Positions 55,834-64,000 of a stretch of 64,000 nt of DNA are shown here, one piece after another (the first letter of the stretch is position 1; each line of letters begins with the position of its first letter). A program made the position numbers and the translations under genes. Origin of the DNA: Solimonas_A sp052035235. Its GTDB lineage: Bacteria > Pseudomonadota > Gammaproteobacteria > Nevskiales > Nevskiaceae. The notes under the pieces are model-generated. The model had not been told where the DNA came from, did no database searches, and was given only the letters and a program-made list of their open reading frames with translations. Location: assembly GCA_052035235.1 (NCBI GenBank), contig JBPOHT010000017.1:1-64000 (forward strand), in the 5' to 3' direction.

Positions 55834-55992
55834 TTCGCCGCGCTGTGGCGATGACTGAATGTCATCGCCTGCGGCGAATCACGGGCAGCCAAGGAATGCT
55901 TGGCCCGGCTGAAGCCTGACTCGATGTCAGGCTGAAGTAAGTGAAGCATGCCCAGGGGCTCAATCGGGTAGCGGCCGTCCCGCCATGGACGG
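55832..55992. repeat. Second copy of the palindromic repeat family
   Basis: A nested inverted repeat has outer arms 55832-55841 and 55871-55880 and inner arms 55847-55855 and 55861-55869 with loop TGAAT, starting in the ppnP stop codon. Then comes the same ordered segment as 3492-3600, with the hairpin GCCTGAC-TCGAT-GTCAGGC (55914-55932) inside a further pair (55896-55901 with 55944-55949) that reads ATGCTT/AAGCAT where the first copy has ATGTTT/AAACAT. The rest of the gap to 56224 holds the pntAa leader and no gene. Confidence 0.75.
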
Positions 55993-56224
55993 CAACTCCG
56001 AGGCCGGGGGCACCGGCCCTACTCCGAAGGAGTGGCGCCCCTCTCGGGCCCGCCGTGATATTGAAGCACCCCTGGATCGGGCCAAGGCATTGATCCGGGC
56101 CGAAAAACCTCTTGCTGTAAACGGGTTGCGCTTCCGCTAAACTCGTCGCCCTGCCGCAAACGCCGGGCGACGATTCGGCGTGCGCATCGTCCAGTAGCTC
56201 AAAAAACGTACCTTGGGAGTGATC

Positions 56225-57349
56225 ATGCCGGTCAAAATTGCCGTGCTGAAAGAGACCGCCGCCCGCGAAAAGCGCGTGGCGATGGTGCCCGCCGTGGCCG
56301 AGAAGCTGGCCAAGCTGGGTTGCGAAATCCACATGCAGTCGGGCGCAGGCCTGGCCAGCAAGATCCCCGACACGGCGTTCAAGAACGTCAACTTCGCCGC
56401 CAACCCGCAGGGTCTGGTGTCGGACGCCGACATCGTGGTGTCCGTGCAGCCGCCGACGGCCGACATCGTCAACGCGATGAAGGACGGCAGCATCCTGCTC
56501 TCCTTCGTCTATGCGCACCGCGAGCCGGAGCTGACCAAGCTGCTGCGTGACAAGAAGATCACCAGCTTCGCGATGGAACTGGTGCCGCGCATCACGCGCG
56601 CGCAGTCGATGGACGCGCTGTCCTCGCAGGCCGCGCTGGCTGGTTACTACGGCGCGCTGCTCGGCGCCACCAGCATCTCGCGCATGATGCCGATGACCAC
56701 CTTCGCCACCGGCTCGATCCGTCCGGGCACCATCCTGGTGATGGGCGTGGGCGTCGCCGGTCTCTCGGCCATCGCCACCGCCCGCCGTATCGGCGCCAAG
56801 GTGGAAGGCTATGACGTGCGTCCGGAAGTGAAGGAGCAGGTCGAGTCGCTGGGCGCCAAGTTCATCGACACCGGCGTGGATGCCCGCGGCACCGGCGGCT
56901 ACGCCCGCGAGCTGACGCAGGAAGAGAAGGACAAGATCGCCGCGGTCGTCACCAAGCACATCCAGTCGGCCGACATCATCATCACCACCGCCGCCATCCC
57001 GGGCCGCCCCTCGCCGAAGCTGATCAGCAAGGCGCAGATCGACGGCATGAAGAACGGCTCCGTGATCATCGACCTCGCGGCGGAAGGCGGTGGCAACACC
57101 GAGTACAGCCAGCCGGGCGAGAGCATCCAGGTCGGCCAGGTCACGATCAACGCACCGCTCAACGTGCCGTCGCTGCTGGCCGAGCACGCGTCCGAGCTCT
57201 ACGCCAAGAACCAGTACAACCTGATCGAGCTGTTCGTGAAGGACAAGGCGATCGCCATCGACTGGAACGACGAGGTGCTGGCCAAGTCCGCGCTGACGCA
57301 CGCCGGCGAGATCAAGAACGAAGCGGCCAAGAAGGCCGTTGAGGGCTAA
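56225..57349 (+). CDS. pntAa: Proton-translocating NAD(P) transhydrogenase, alpha-1 subunit
   Basis: 374 aa NAD(H)-binding subunit (domain I). It has the N-terminal alanine-dehydrogenase-like part (VLKETAAREKRVAMVPA), GVGVAGLSAIATARRIGA for NAD, and IITTAAIPGRPSPKLI. GGGAG-type Shine-Dalgarno (GGGAG) lies 6-7 bp before the ATG at 56225. With PntAb and PntB it makes NADPH from NADH using the proton gradient. The split alpha subunit is the form seen in many alpha- and gammaproteobacteria, unlike the fused E. coli PntA. Confidence 0.94.
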   Translation: MPVKIAVLKETAAREKRVAMVPAVAEKLAKLGCEIHMQSGAGLASKIPDTAFKNVNFAANPQGLVSDADIVVSVQPPTADIVNAMKDGSILLSFVYAHREPELTKLLRDKKITSFAMELVPRITRAQSMDALSSQAALAGYYGALLGATSISRMMPMTTFATGSIRPGTILVMGVGVAGLSAIATARRIGAKVEGYDVRPEVKEQVESLGAKFIDTGVDARGTGGYARELTQEEKDKIAAVVTKHIQSADIIITTAAIPGRPSPKLISKAQIDGMKNGSVIIDLAAEGGGNTEYSQPGESIQVGQVTINAPLNVPSLLAEHASELYAKNQYNLIELFVKDKAIAIDWNDEVLAKSALTHAGEIKNEAAKKAVEG

Positions 57350-57360
57350 GGGGAACAATC

Positions 57361-57678
57361 ATGGAACACACTGCCACTGTCCTGACGGGCTTCGTCGCCC
57401 TCTACATCTTCATGCTCGCCGCGTTCACCGGCTACGAGATCATCGGCCGCGTGCCGTCGATCCTGCACACGCCGCTGATGTCGGGCTCCAACTTCGTGCA
57501 CGGCATCGTCGTGGTCGGCGCGATCTACGCCACGCTCAACGCCACCTCGGTGCTGGAGCAGGCCATCGGTTTCTTCGGCGTGCTGCTGGGCGCGGGTAAC
57601 GCGGCCGGCGGCTACGTGGTGACCGAGCGCATGCTCGAGATGTTCAAGTCCTCCGACAAGAAGCCCGCGGGCAAGTAA
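57361..57678 (+). CDS. pntAb: NAD(P) transhydrogenase, alpha-2 (membrane) subunit
   Basis: 105 aa with three to four membrane helices (LYIFMLAAFTGYEII, FVHGIVVVGAIYATL, IGFFGVLLGAGNAAGGYVV). It corresponds to the membrane part of the fused PntA. It begins 11 bp after pntAa. Confidence 0.93.
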   Translation: MEHTATVLTGFVALYIFMLAAFTGYEIIGRVPSILHTPLMSGSNFVHGIVVVGAIYATLNATSVLEQAIGFFGVLLGAGNAAGGYVVTERMLEMFKSSDKKPAGK

Positions 57679-57693
57679 AGGGACGCCAGACCA

Positions 57694-59130
57694 ATGAATG
57701 CACAACTCCTGATCGAAGTGAGCGCCCTGGCGGCCTCCTTCCTGTTCATCTACGGCCTCAAGCGCATGTCCTCGCCGGTCACGGCGCGTTCGGGCATCGT
57801 CGTCGCCGGCTACGGCATGCTGGTGGCGGTCCTGGCCAGCTTCCTCTACACCTTCGGCGTCGCCGAAGCGGCCAAGCCCCACCTCACCACCAACGCCATC
57901 GTCGCGATCTCGGCGCTGCTGATCGGCGTGGGCTGGGCCTGGTGGAGTGGCAAGAAGGTCGAGATGACCGCCATGCCGCAGATGGTCGCGCTCTATAACG
58001 GCATGGGTGGCGGCTCCGCCGCCGCGATCGCCGCGATGGTGCTGCTGGCCACCCCGACCGAAGGCTCCAGCCACGGCTCGCTGCACTACCTGGTCACCGT
58101 GTTCGGCGGCCTGATCGGTGCGGTGTCGCTGTCCGGCTCGCTGATCGCCTGGGCCAAGCTCGACGGTCGCATCAACAAGACGCTGCGCATGACTGGCATC
58201 CAGGCCATCAACGGCACGATCATGCTGGCCACGCTCGGCATCGGCCTGTACATCGTCTATGGCGCGGGCGGTCACGCCCCGGCCGGCGTCACCGTGGCCT
58301 TCTTCGCGCTGGCACTGATCTTCGGCGTGATGATGACCATGCCTATCGGCGGCGCCGACATGCCGGTGGTGATCTCGCTGTACAACGCCTTCACCGGCCT
58401 CGCCGTGGGCCTGGAAGGCTACGTGCTCAACAACCCGGCGCTGATGATCGCCGGCATGGTGGTGGGCTCCGCCGGTACGCTGCTGACGCTGCTGATGGCC
58501 AAGGCCATGAACCGCTCGGTAGCCAACGTGATCTTCTCCAACTTCGGCGCCGCCGGCGACGAACAGCAGGGCGAGATCAAGGGCAGCATGAAGCCCACGG
58601 ACGCGGGCGACGCCGGCATCCAGATGCGCTATGCCTCCAAGGTCATCATCGCCCCGGGTTACGGCCTGGCCGTGGCCCAGGCGCAGCACAAGCTCTACGA
58701 GTTCGTGAAGCTGCTGCAGGCGGCCGGCGTGGAAGTGAAGTTCGCCATCCACCCGGTGGCGGGCCGCATGCCCGGCCACATGAACGTGCTGCTCGCCGAA
58801 GCCGGCGTGCCGTACGACATCATCTACGACATGGAAGACATCAACGGCGAGTTCAAGGAAGCCGACTTCGCCATCGTCATCGGCGCCAACGACACCGTGA
58901 ACCCGGCCGCCCGCACCAACAAGTCCTCGCCGATCTACGGCATGCCGATCCTCAACGTGGACCAGGCCAAGCAGGTCTTCGTGGTCAAGCGCGGCCAGGG
59001 CAAGGGCTACTCGGGCGTGGAGAACGAGCTGTTCTTCGCCGACAACACCAACCTGGTGTACGGCGACGCGCAGAAGGTCATGGTCGCCATGATCCAGGCC
59101 GTGAAGTCGCTGGACGGCGGCGGTCACTGA
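57694..59130 (+). CDS. pntB: NAD(P) transhydrogenase, beta subunit
   Basis: 478 aa. Eight to nine membrane helices (1-270) form the proton path, and a soluble NADP(H)-binding domain III (about 295-478) has IIAPGYGLAVAQAQHKL, IHPVAGRMPGHMNVLLAEA, GANDTVNPAA and KRGQGKGYSGVENELF. It is the last gene of the pnt operon, closed by the terminator at 59148-59177. Confidence 0.95.
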   Translation: MNAQLLIEVSALAASFLFIYGLKRMSSPVTARSGIVVAGYGMLVAVLASFLYTFGVAEAAKPHLTTNAIVAISALLIGVGWAWWSGKKVEMTAMPQMVALYNGMGGGSAAAIAAMVLLATPTEGSSHGSLHYLVTVFGGLIGAVSLSGSLIAWAKLDGRINKTLRMTGIQAINGTIMLATLGIGLYIVYGAGGHAPAGVTVAFFALALIFGVMMTMPIGGADMPVVISLYNAFTGLAVGLEGYVLNNPALMIAGMVVGSAGTLLTLLMAKAMNRSVANVIFSNFGAAGDEQQGEIKGSMKPTDAGDAGIQMRYASKVIIAPGYGLAVAQAQHKLYEFVKLLQAAGVEVKFAIHPVAGRMPGHMNVLLAEAGVPYDIIYDMEDINGEFKEADFAIVIGANDTVNPAARTNKSSPIYGMPILNVDQAKQVFVVKRGQGKGYSGVENELFFADNTNLVYGDAQKVMVAMIQAVKSLDGGGH

Positions 59131-59147
59131 GCCGCATCGCTGCATAA

Positions 59148-59177
59148 CGAAAAGGCCGCCTCCGGGCGGCCTTTTCG
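59148..59177 (+). terminator. Terminator of the pnt operon
   Basis: A 13-bp stem (59148-59160 with 59165-59177) with a 4-nt loop has AAAA/TTTT in the stem and CGTTT after it. The A-run on the left lets it also act on leftward vapBC transcripts. Confidence 0.85.
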
Positions 59178-59196
59178 TTTCTGGCGTCGAGGTCGG

Positions 59197-59598
59197 TCAG
59201 GCGATCCAGTCTTCGAGACGAAGCCCGGCCACGCGCTGGAATTCCCTGGTGTTGTTGGTGACCACCACCAACCCGCGCGAGCGTGCATGACCCGCGATCA
59301 TCTGATCGTACGGCCCGATCTGTGTGCCGGCCTTTTTCAGTTCCGCTCGTATCTGGGCGGTGTGGGCCGCCGCCGCAGTATCGTAGTCCAGCACATCCAG
59401 GCGGGCGATGAAGCCCTCCACCTGCGCAAGGTTTCGCTGCGGTTGCGCGGACAGCTCCACGCCATACAACAGCTCCATCACGGTGACGGAACTGATGCAC
59501 ATCTGCGAGTGATGAAGATTGAACGCAGCCCGCACCGCGACCGGCTTTTCCCGGATGGTGGCGATGCAGAGATTGGTATCCAGCATGTAGCGCAGCAT
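59197..59598 (-). CDS. vapC: VapC-family PIN-domain toxin
   Basis: 133 aa ribonuclease. Acidic PIN residues are Asp7 (MLDTN), Glu near 42 (VMELLYG) and Asp near 97 (GPYDQMIAGHA), with the final acidic position read as Asn (VVTNNTREF), as in many FitB/VapC proteins. It probably cuts tRNA or rRNA when free of VapB. Its start shares one base with the vapB stop. Confidence 0.9.
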   Translation of the reverse strand: MLRYMLDTNLCIATIREKPVAVRAAFNLHHSQMCISSVTVMELLYGVELSAQPQRNLAQVEGFIARLDVLDYDTAAAAHTAQIRAELKKAGTQIGPYDQMIAGHARSRGLVVVTNNTREFQRVAGLRLEDWIA

Positions 59599-59828
59599 CA
59601 GAACGCCTCGCGCTCCTGGTCCGCGGGCTGTTCCCGCTCGGCCATGAAGTCGGCGCTGACACCCGCGCCATCGAACCAGCTGTCCCAGGCCTCTCCGGCA
59701 GGGGTGATGACGCGGGCGCGGCCGATGGCCACCACGTCCACTCGCTTCACGTCTTCCGGCAATGCCGCTGCCTTGGGCAAGCGGATGGCCTGACTGCGGT
59801 TACTTTTGAAGACTGCGCCCTGTTCCAT
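59598..59828 (-). CDS. vapB: VapB-family antitoxin
   Basis: 76 aa. An AbrB/SpoVT-type DNA-binding half (AVFKSNRSQAIRLPKAAALP, VVAIGRARVITPAG) precedes a toxin-binding tail (WDSWFDGAGVSADFM). It neutralises VapC and represses the operon through the repeats upstream. Confidence 0.9.
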   Translation of the reverse strand: MEQGAVFKSNRSQAIRLPKAAALPEDVKRVDVVAIGRARVITPAGEAWDSWFDGAGVSADFMAEREQPADQEREAF

Positions 59829-59842
59829 TTGCCATGTCCGCT

Positions 59843-59895
59843 TGGGATATACCCTTTGATGATACGCGGAGAATGGGATATGTCAATGGGATATA
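59843..59895 (-). promoter_or_regulatory. vapBC promoter with three operator repeats
   Basis: On the minus strand -35 TTGACA (59881-59886), 16-bp spacer and -10 TATCAT (59859-59864) make a good sigma-70 promoter. Three copies of TGGGATAT (plus-strand orientation; 59843-59850, 59874-59881, 59887-59894) lie downstream of the -10, at the -35 and just upstream of it, as expected for autorepression by VapB-VapC. Confidence 0.78.
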
Positions 59896-59953
59896 CTTTA
59901 TGCCCCGGATACGTAGGTCGGGCTGCCAGTGAACGTAGGTTGGGCGGGCGGCC

Positions 59954-61652
59954 TCACTCCTGCTGCTGGTTCATCTGCCCACGCCGCGCCGCCGCCTCGT
60001 CGAACTGGCCGCGGATCGCGGGGTAGCGGCGCAGCACCTCGCGGAAGTCGCGGCGGTTGAGGGTGACGAAGCGGCAGTAGTCCAGGGCGGTGACGTCGGC
60101 CGAGCGTGGACGGTCGCCCAGCAGGGCCATCTCGCCGAAGAAGTCGCCGGCCTGCAGGCGCACGCGCTTGTCGCCCACCGCCACCTCCACCAGCCCGGAG
60201 GAGATGAAGTACACCGCGTCCGGCGGATCGCCGATGCGGATCACGCGTTCGCCCGGCTGGGCCTCCTGCGAGTGGAAGTGCAGGGCCACGACCTCGCGCT
60301 GCTCCGGCGACAGCTCCGCGAACAGGGGGAAGCGCTCCACCAGTTCTTCCGGCGAAAAGCTCTGATGCGCCAGTGCGCGCTGCTCGGCCAGCTCCCTCAC
60401 CTGTTCCAGCTCGGCCTCCAGCTCGGCGAAGCGCGGGGCACGCGAGGTTTCCAGCGCCCGGTGCAGGCGCGGATTCGCCTGGGCGCGGCGGCCAAGCCAG
60501 TTGGCGGCGGCGAAGGCCAGCGGGTTGAGCGTGATCGACAGCAGGGCCGCGGCCAGCACCAGGCTGTAGCCCTCCGGCGACAGCAACTGGTAGCTGAGGC
60601 CGATGCCGGCGAGGATGAAGGAGAACTCGCCGATCTGCGCCAGCGCGGCGGAGACCGTCAGCGCGGTGGACAGCGGGTAGCCCAGCAGCAGCACGATGAC
60701 GGCCGCCACCAGCGACTTGCCGACCACCACCAGCAGCAGCACCGAGGCCACCAGCAGCGGCTCGCGCAGCAGGATGGCGGGATCGAACAGCATGCCCACC
60801 GACACGAAGAACAGCACCGCGAAGGCGTCCTGCAGCGGCAGCGAGTTGGCGGCGGCCTTGTGGCTGAGGTCGGACTCGTTGAGCACCATGCCGGCGAAGA
60901 AGGCGCCGAGGGCGAAGGACACGCCGAACAGCGCGGCGGAACCGAAGGCGATGCCGATGGCCATGGACAGCACCGCCAGCGTAAACAGCTCGCGCGAGCC
61001 GGTGCGCGCCACCTGCTTGAGCAGCCAGGGCAGCACGCGCGGGCCTATTAGCAGCACCACCGCGCCGAAGGCCGAGACCTTCAGCAGCGTCATCACCAGT
61101 TGCTGCCACAGCGGGCCGGCTGCCGCCGAGCACGCCGGCCAGCGCCGGCAGCAGCACCAGGGCCAGCACCATCGCCAGGTCTTCCACGATCAGCCAGCCC
61201 ACGGCGATGCGGCCGTTGGTGGAGGCCACGGCATTGCGTTCCTCCAGCGCCTTGAGCAGCACCACGGTACTGGCCACCGACAGGCTCAGGCCCAGCACCA
61301 GGCCGCCGCCGAAGCTCCAGCCCCAGAACATCGCCATGCCCACGCCGATGGCGCTAGCCAGCACGATCTGCCCGATGGCACCGGGTATCGCGATACGGCG
61401 CACCGCCATCAGGTCCGCCAGCGAGAAATGCAGGCCCACGCCGAACATCAGCAGGATCACGCCGATCTCGGCGAGCTGCGCCGCCAGCGCGGCGTCGGCG
61501 ACGAAGCCGGGGGTGTTGGGGCCTACCAGGACACCGGCCACCAGGTAGCCGACCAGGGGCGGCAGGCGCAGGCGATTGGCGACCAGGCCCAGGACAAAGG
61601 CCAGGACGAAGCCGACGGCGATGGTGGCGATGAGCGTGACGTCATGCGGCAT
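59954..61652 (-). pseudogene. CPA2 cation:proton antiporter with cNMP-binding tail, frameshifted
   Basis: The N-terminal part starts at ATG 61652 (MPHDVTLIATIAV) and encodes six or so helices with PPLVGYLVAGVLVGPNTPG, VGLHFSLADL and VGWLIVEDLAMVLALVLLP, then loses frame near 61115-61135 after LAGVLGG. The remainder (GPLWQQLVMTLLKVSAF, FFAGMVLNESDLSH, AALAQIGEFSFILAGIGL) continues one frame away to 59954. The tail is a cyclic-nucleotide-binding domain (GDFFGEMALLGDRPRSADV) in place of the TrkA-N domain of KefB. The slip is not in a long homopolymer. It is either a sequencing error or a recent mutation. Confidence 0.83.
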
Positions 61653-61808
61653 GGAGGGATTCCCGCGGAAGTGGCACGCCAGGGGCCAGGGCCCGTGACA
61701 CACCCAAGGGTAACCGATGCGGGTGGCGGCACGAATGACCGGGCTGGACGGCCTGACGCCGCGCGGCGCTAGAATCGCCGCATCGCAGCGCCGTCGTGGG
61801 AGGCCACC

Positions 61809-62210
61809 ATGTGGCAGATCGAGTTCATCAGCGACCGCTTTCTTCCCTACCTGCCGGAGGACAGCCAGGGCAATCCCGGCGCCTACGGCTTCGAGCTGGC
61901 GCTGTGGCTGTCGCAGGAGCTGATGCGGCGCGGCATCGTCACCAGCTATCCCCTGGGTGAAGATTGGGGCTGGTTCATCGAATACCTGCGGGACGACGTG
62001 GAGCTGATGATCTGCTGCGGCAGCCCGGCGGAAGCGGGCGAGGGCTACCGAGGCCAGGCGATCGGCTGGAGCATCTACTCCGAGGCGCCGGGCGGGCTGT
62101 TCAAGCGCCGCCCGGGTCCGGCCGCCAAGGCGGCGGCGGCGCAATTGCTGGAGCAGGTCCTGAGCGTGCTGGAGGAAGCCGGCATCGACGCGGAGCGGAT
62201 CGAGAGCTGA
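61809..62210 (+). CDS. Hypothetical protein
   Basis: 133 aa soluble alpha/beta protein (MWQIEFISDRFLPYLPED, GFELALWLSQELMRRGI, EDWGWFIEYLRDDVELMICCGS). There is a good start after GGAGGCC, no signal and no membrane helix. Similar small proteins with a GEDWGWF-like core are common in proteobacteria, but I know of no function. It diverges from the antiporter gene and converges on the outer-membrane factor gene. Confidence 0.75.
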   Translation: MWQIEFISDRFLPYLPEDSQGNPGAYGFELALWLSQELMRRGIVTSYPLGEDWGWFIEYLRDDVELMICCGSPAEAGEGYRGQAIGWSIYSEAPGGLFKRRPGPAAKAAAAQLLEQVLSVLEEAGIDAERIES

Positions 62211-62241
62211 TGTCGCCGGGCGGCAACCGACCGGCGACGCC

Positions 62242-63663
62242 TCAACCCGCCGTGGGATTCGTGCTGCGTTCCTGCAGCCCTCCGCCCAGCGCGCGATACA
62301 GGTCCACCAGGTTCAGCAGGCGCTGCTGCCGCGCTTCCACCAGGTCCTGCTCGGCGTCGAACAGTTCGCGCTGCGCATCCAGCACGTCCAGATAGCTGGC
62401 GATGCCGGCCTTGTAGCGCTGCTCGGCGAGTTGCAGCCGGTCCGCCTGGCCCTGGCGCAGGCGCTCCTGCGCCTCCACCTGTTCCTCGAAGCTGCCGCGC
62501 GCCACCAGCGCGTCGGCCACCTCGCGGAAGGCCACCTGGATGCTGCGCTCGTAGTCGGTCACCGCGAGGTCGCGGTCCACCTGCGACACGCGCAGGTTGG
62601 CGCGATTGCGGCCGGCGTCGAAGATCGGCAGCGTGATCTGCGGCACGAAGGACCAGTTGCGACTGCCGGCCTCGAACAGGTCCGACAGCTCCGGCGACGC
62701 GCTGCCGATGGCGGCGGTCAGCGAGATGCGCGGGAAGAAGGCGGCGCGCGCGGCGCCGATGCTCGCGTTGGCCGACAGCAGGCGCTGCTCGGCGGCGCGC
62801 AGGTCCGGGCGCTGCGCCAGCAGCTGCGAGGGTAGGCCGGCCGGCAGGTTGGCGACGAAGGGCTGGTCCGACAGCAGCGAGCTGCCCTCGCCCTGCGTCA
62901 CCGGCGCACCCACCACCAGGCGCAGCGCATTGCCGGCCTGGGCGCTGCGGCGCGTCAGCGTGACGTTGGCCACGCGGGCGGATTCCACCAGCGTCTCCAC
63001 CTGCTTGAGGTCCAGCGCCGACGAGGCGCCGGCTTCGTAGCGTTGCCGCGCCAGGGTCAGCGCCTCGCTGCGGGCCTCCAGGGTCTTGCGCGCCAGGTCC
63101 AGCTGCTCGCGCAGGGCCAGGTCGGCGAGCCAGGCCTTGGCCACTTCGGCGATCAGCGCGATGCGTGCGGCATCTCGTGCCTCGGCGGTGGACAGGTACT
63201 GCGCCAGCGCGGCGTCCTTGAGGCTGCGCACGCGGCCGAACAGGTCCAGCTCGAAGGCAGTGATGCCCAGGCCCACCTGGTACTCGCTGCCGGTGACGGC
63301 GCTGCCGGTCGGGCTCAGCGCCGCCGGCGTGCGGCCGCGCGTGAGGCTGCCTTGCGCATCGATCTGCGGCAGCAGGTCCGCGCGCTGCACGCGGTACAGC
63401 GCCTGCGCGCGCTCGGCGTTGAGCACCGCCGTGCGCAGGTCGCGGTTGTTCTCCAGCGCGGTGGCGATCAGTGCCTGCAGGCGCGGGTCGGTGAACATCT
63501 CGCGCCAGCCCAGTTCCACCGCGTCCGTGGCGGCGGTGCTGTCCCCGGCCGGGTACTGCGCGTCCACCGGCAGCGCCGGGCGCTCGTAGCGCGGCGCCAG
63601 CGTGCAGCCGGCCATCGCCAGGGCCAAGGTCCAGGCGCCGAGGCGGAAGATCGTCTTATTCAT
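62242..63663 (-). CDS. RND efflux outer-membrane factor (NodT/OprM family lipoprotein)
   Basis: 473 aa with a lipoprotein signal ending AMAGC (Cys near 20), then TLAPRYERPALPV. Two repeated halves form the coiled-coil alpha barrel (AQALYRVQRADLLPQIDAQGS in the first, RISLTAAIGSASPEL in the second). It forms the trimeric exit duct of a tripartite pump whose inner-membrane gene lies directly upstream with an 8-bp overlap. It could also serve the island RND pump, which lacks its own channel. Confidence 0.92.
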   Translation of the reverse strand: MNKTIFRLGAWTLALAMAGCTLAPRYERPALPVDAQYPAGDSTAATDAVELGWREMFTDPRLQALIATALENNRDLRTAVLNAERAQALYRVQRADLLPQIDAQGSLTRGRTPAALSPTGSAVTGSEYQVGLGITAFELDLFGRVRSLKDAALAQYLSTAEARDAARIALIAEVAKAWLADLALREQLDLARKTLEARSEALTLARQRYEAGASSALDLKQVETLVESARVANVTLTRRSAQAGNALRLVVGAPVTQGEGSSLLSDQPFVANLPAGLPSQLLAQRPDLRAAEQRLLSANASIGAARAAFFPRISLTAAIGSASPELSDLFEAGSRNWSFVPQITLPIFDAGRNRANLRVSQVDRDLAVTDYERSIQVAFREVADALVARGSFEEQVEAQERLRQGQADRLQLAEQRYKAGIASYLDVLDAQRELFDAEQDLVEARQQRLLNLVDLYRALGGGLQERSTNPTAG

Positions 63664-64000
63664 GGTTCATCTCCCGCGCGAGCGCCGGGCGCCGCATCAC
63701 CAATCGCTTCACCACCACGAAGAACACCGGCACCAGGAACACGGCGAGCACGGTAGCGGCGATCATGCCGCCCATCACCGCGGTACCGATCGCGCGCTGG
63801 CTGGCAGAGCCGGCGCCGTCGGCGATCACCAGCGGCAGCACGCCGAGGATGAAGGCCAGCGAAGTCATCACGATGGGACGGAAGCGCAGCTTCACCGCCT
63901 CCAGCGTCGCCTCGACCAGGTCCTTGCCCTGCTCGTGCAGGTCCTTGGCGAACTCGATGATCAGGATCGCGTTCTTGGCCGACAGGCCGATGATCGTGAT
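63656..64000 (-). CDS. RND efflux pump inner-membrane subunit, C-terminal end (partial)
   Basis: The last 114 codons of an HAE1-type pump run in from the window edge. GLSAKNAILIIEFAKDLHEQ, PIVMTSLAFILGVLPLVIADGAGSAS-type helix and GTAVMGGMIAATVLAVFLVPVFFVV are diagnostic of AcrB/MexB relatives. The rest of the gene and probably the adaptor lie beyond 64000. Confidence 0.93.
   Translation of the reverse strand: MTIIGLSAKNAILIIEFAKDLHEQGKDLVEATLEAVKLRFRPIVMTSLAFILGVLPLVIADGAGSASQRAIGTAVMGGMIAATVLAVFLVPVFFVVVKRLVMRRPALAREMNHE

Overview
The window is chromosomal DNA of a GC-rich gammaproteobacterium. The synteny polA / engB / cytochrome c4 / dsbA, lptM-lysA, the tamA-tamB pair, a B12-dependent metH, a DUF1631 gene and three-subunit pntAa-pntAb-pntB, together with dispersed CCCTCTCCC-type palindromes, fit the Xanthomonadales/Nevskiales (Solimonas-like) better than the enterobacteria or Pseudomonas. 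That assignment is inference; there is no rRNA in the window.

Host backbone, left part (1-19479). An M14 peptidase, dsbA and cytochrome c4 are read leftwards. engB faces polA across a 730-bp interval that holds a mosaic of palindromic repeats and a strong candidate small RNA with five C/U-rich hairpin loops, at the locus used by Spot 42 and ErsA in other gammaproteobacteria. polA-lysA-lptM follow, then a serine carboxylesterase, an unusual protein with five tandem TonB-C-like domains, tamB-tamA, a GST with a long tail, and the operon ttcA / HCCA isomerase / TraB-GumN.

Genomic island (19480-42221). ttcA is cut in two exactly inside its ATP-binding PP-loop codons. The 3' part lies at 18742-19479 and the 5' part at 42222-42383. 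The fragments share the 6-bp core CTTGCC and rejoin in frame, and the element has imperfect 26-bp terminal inverted repeats. The 22.7-kb element carries, next to its right end and reading inwards, three tyrosine recombinases, a coiled-coil protein and a complete second ttcA whose PP-loop lacks the 6-bp core. The element thus destroys its target gene and brings a replacement that it should not be able to re-enter. The recombinases and the replacement sit directly downstream of the captured ttcA promoter. The cargo is a tightly packed eight-gene leftward operon (2Fe-2S flavin reductase, MerR regulator, diiron oxygenase, transglutaminase-like protein, thioesterase, hydrolase, RND adaptor and RND pump), a PPP-family phosphatase, an XRE regulator with a divergent unknown gene, and an SDR / F420-reductase-like pair with a divergent LysR regulator. 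The recombinase end is visibly lower in GC than the host.

Host backbone, right part (42222-64000). This holds a DUF167 gene, an SlyD-like prolyl isomerase, two membrane proteins of unknown function, metH, a DUF1631 gene frameshifted at a C7 run, a lipid-type SDR/hydrolase/SDR operon, rubredoxin with its reductase, ppnP, the proton-translocating transhydrogenase operon, a vapBC toxin-antitoxin pair with a repeat operator, a frameshifted CPA2 antiporter with a cyclic-nucleotide-binding tail, a small unknown gene, and the outer-membrane factor and C-terminal end of an RND pump that runs off the window. Two intervals, after engB and after ppnP, carry copies of the same palindromic repeat family.
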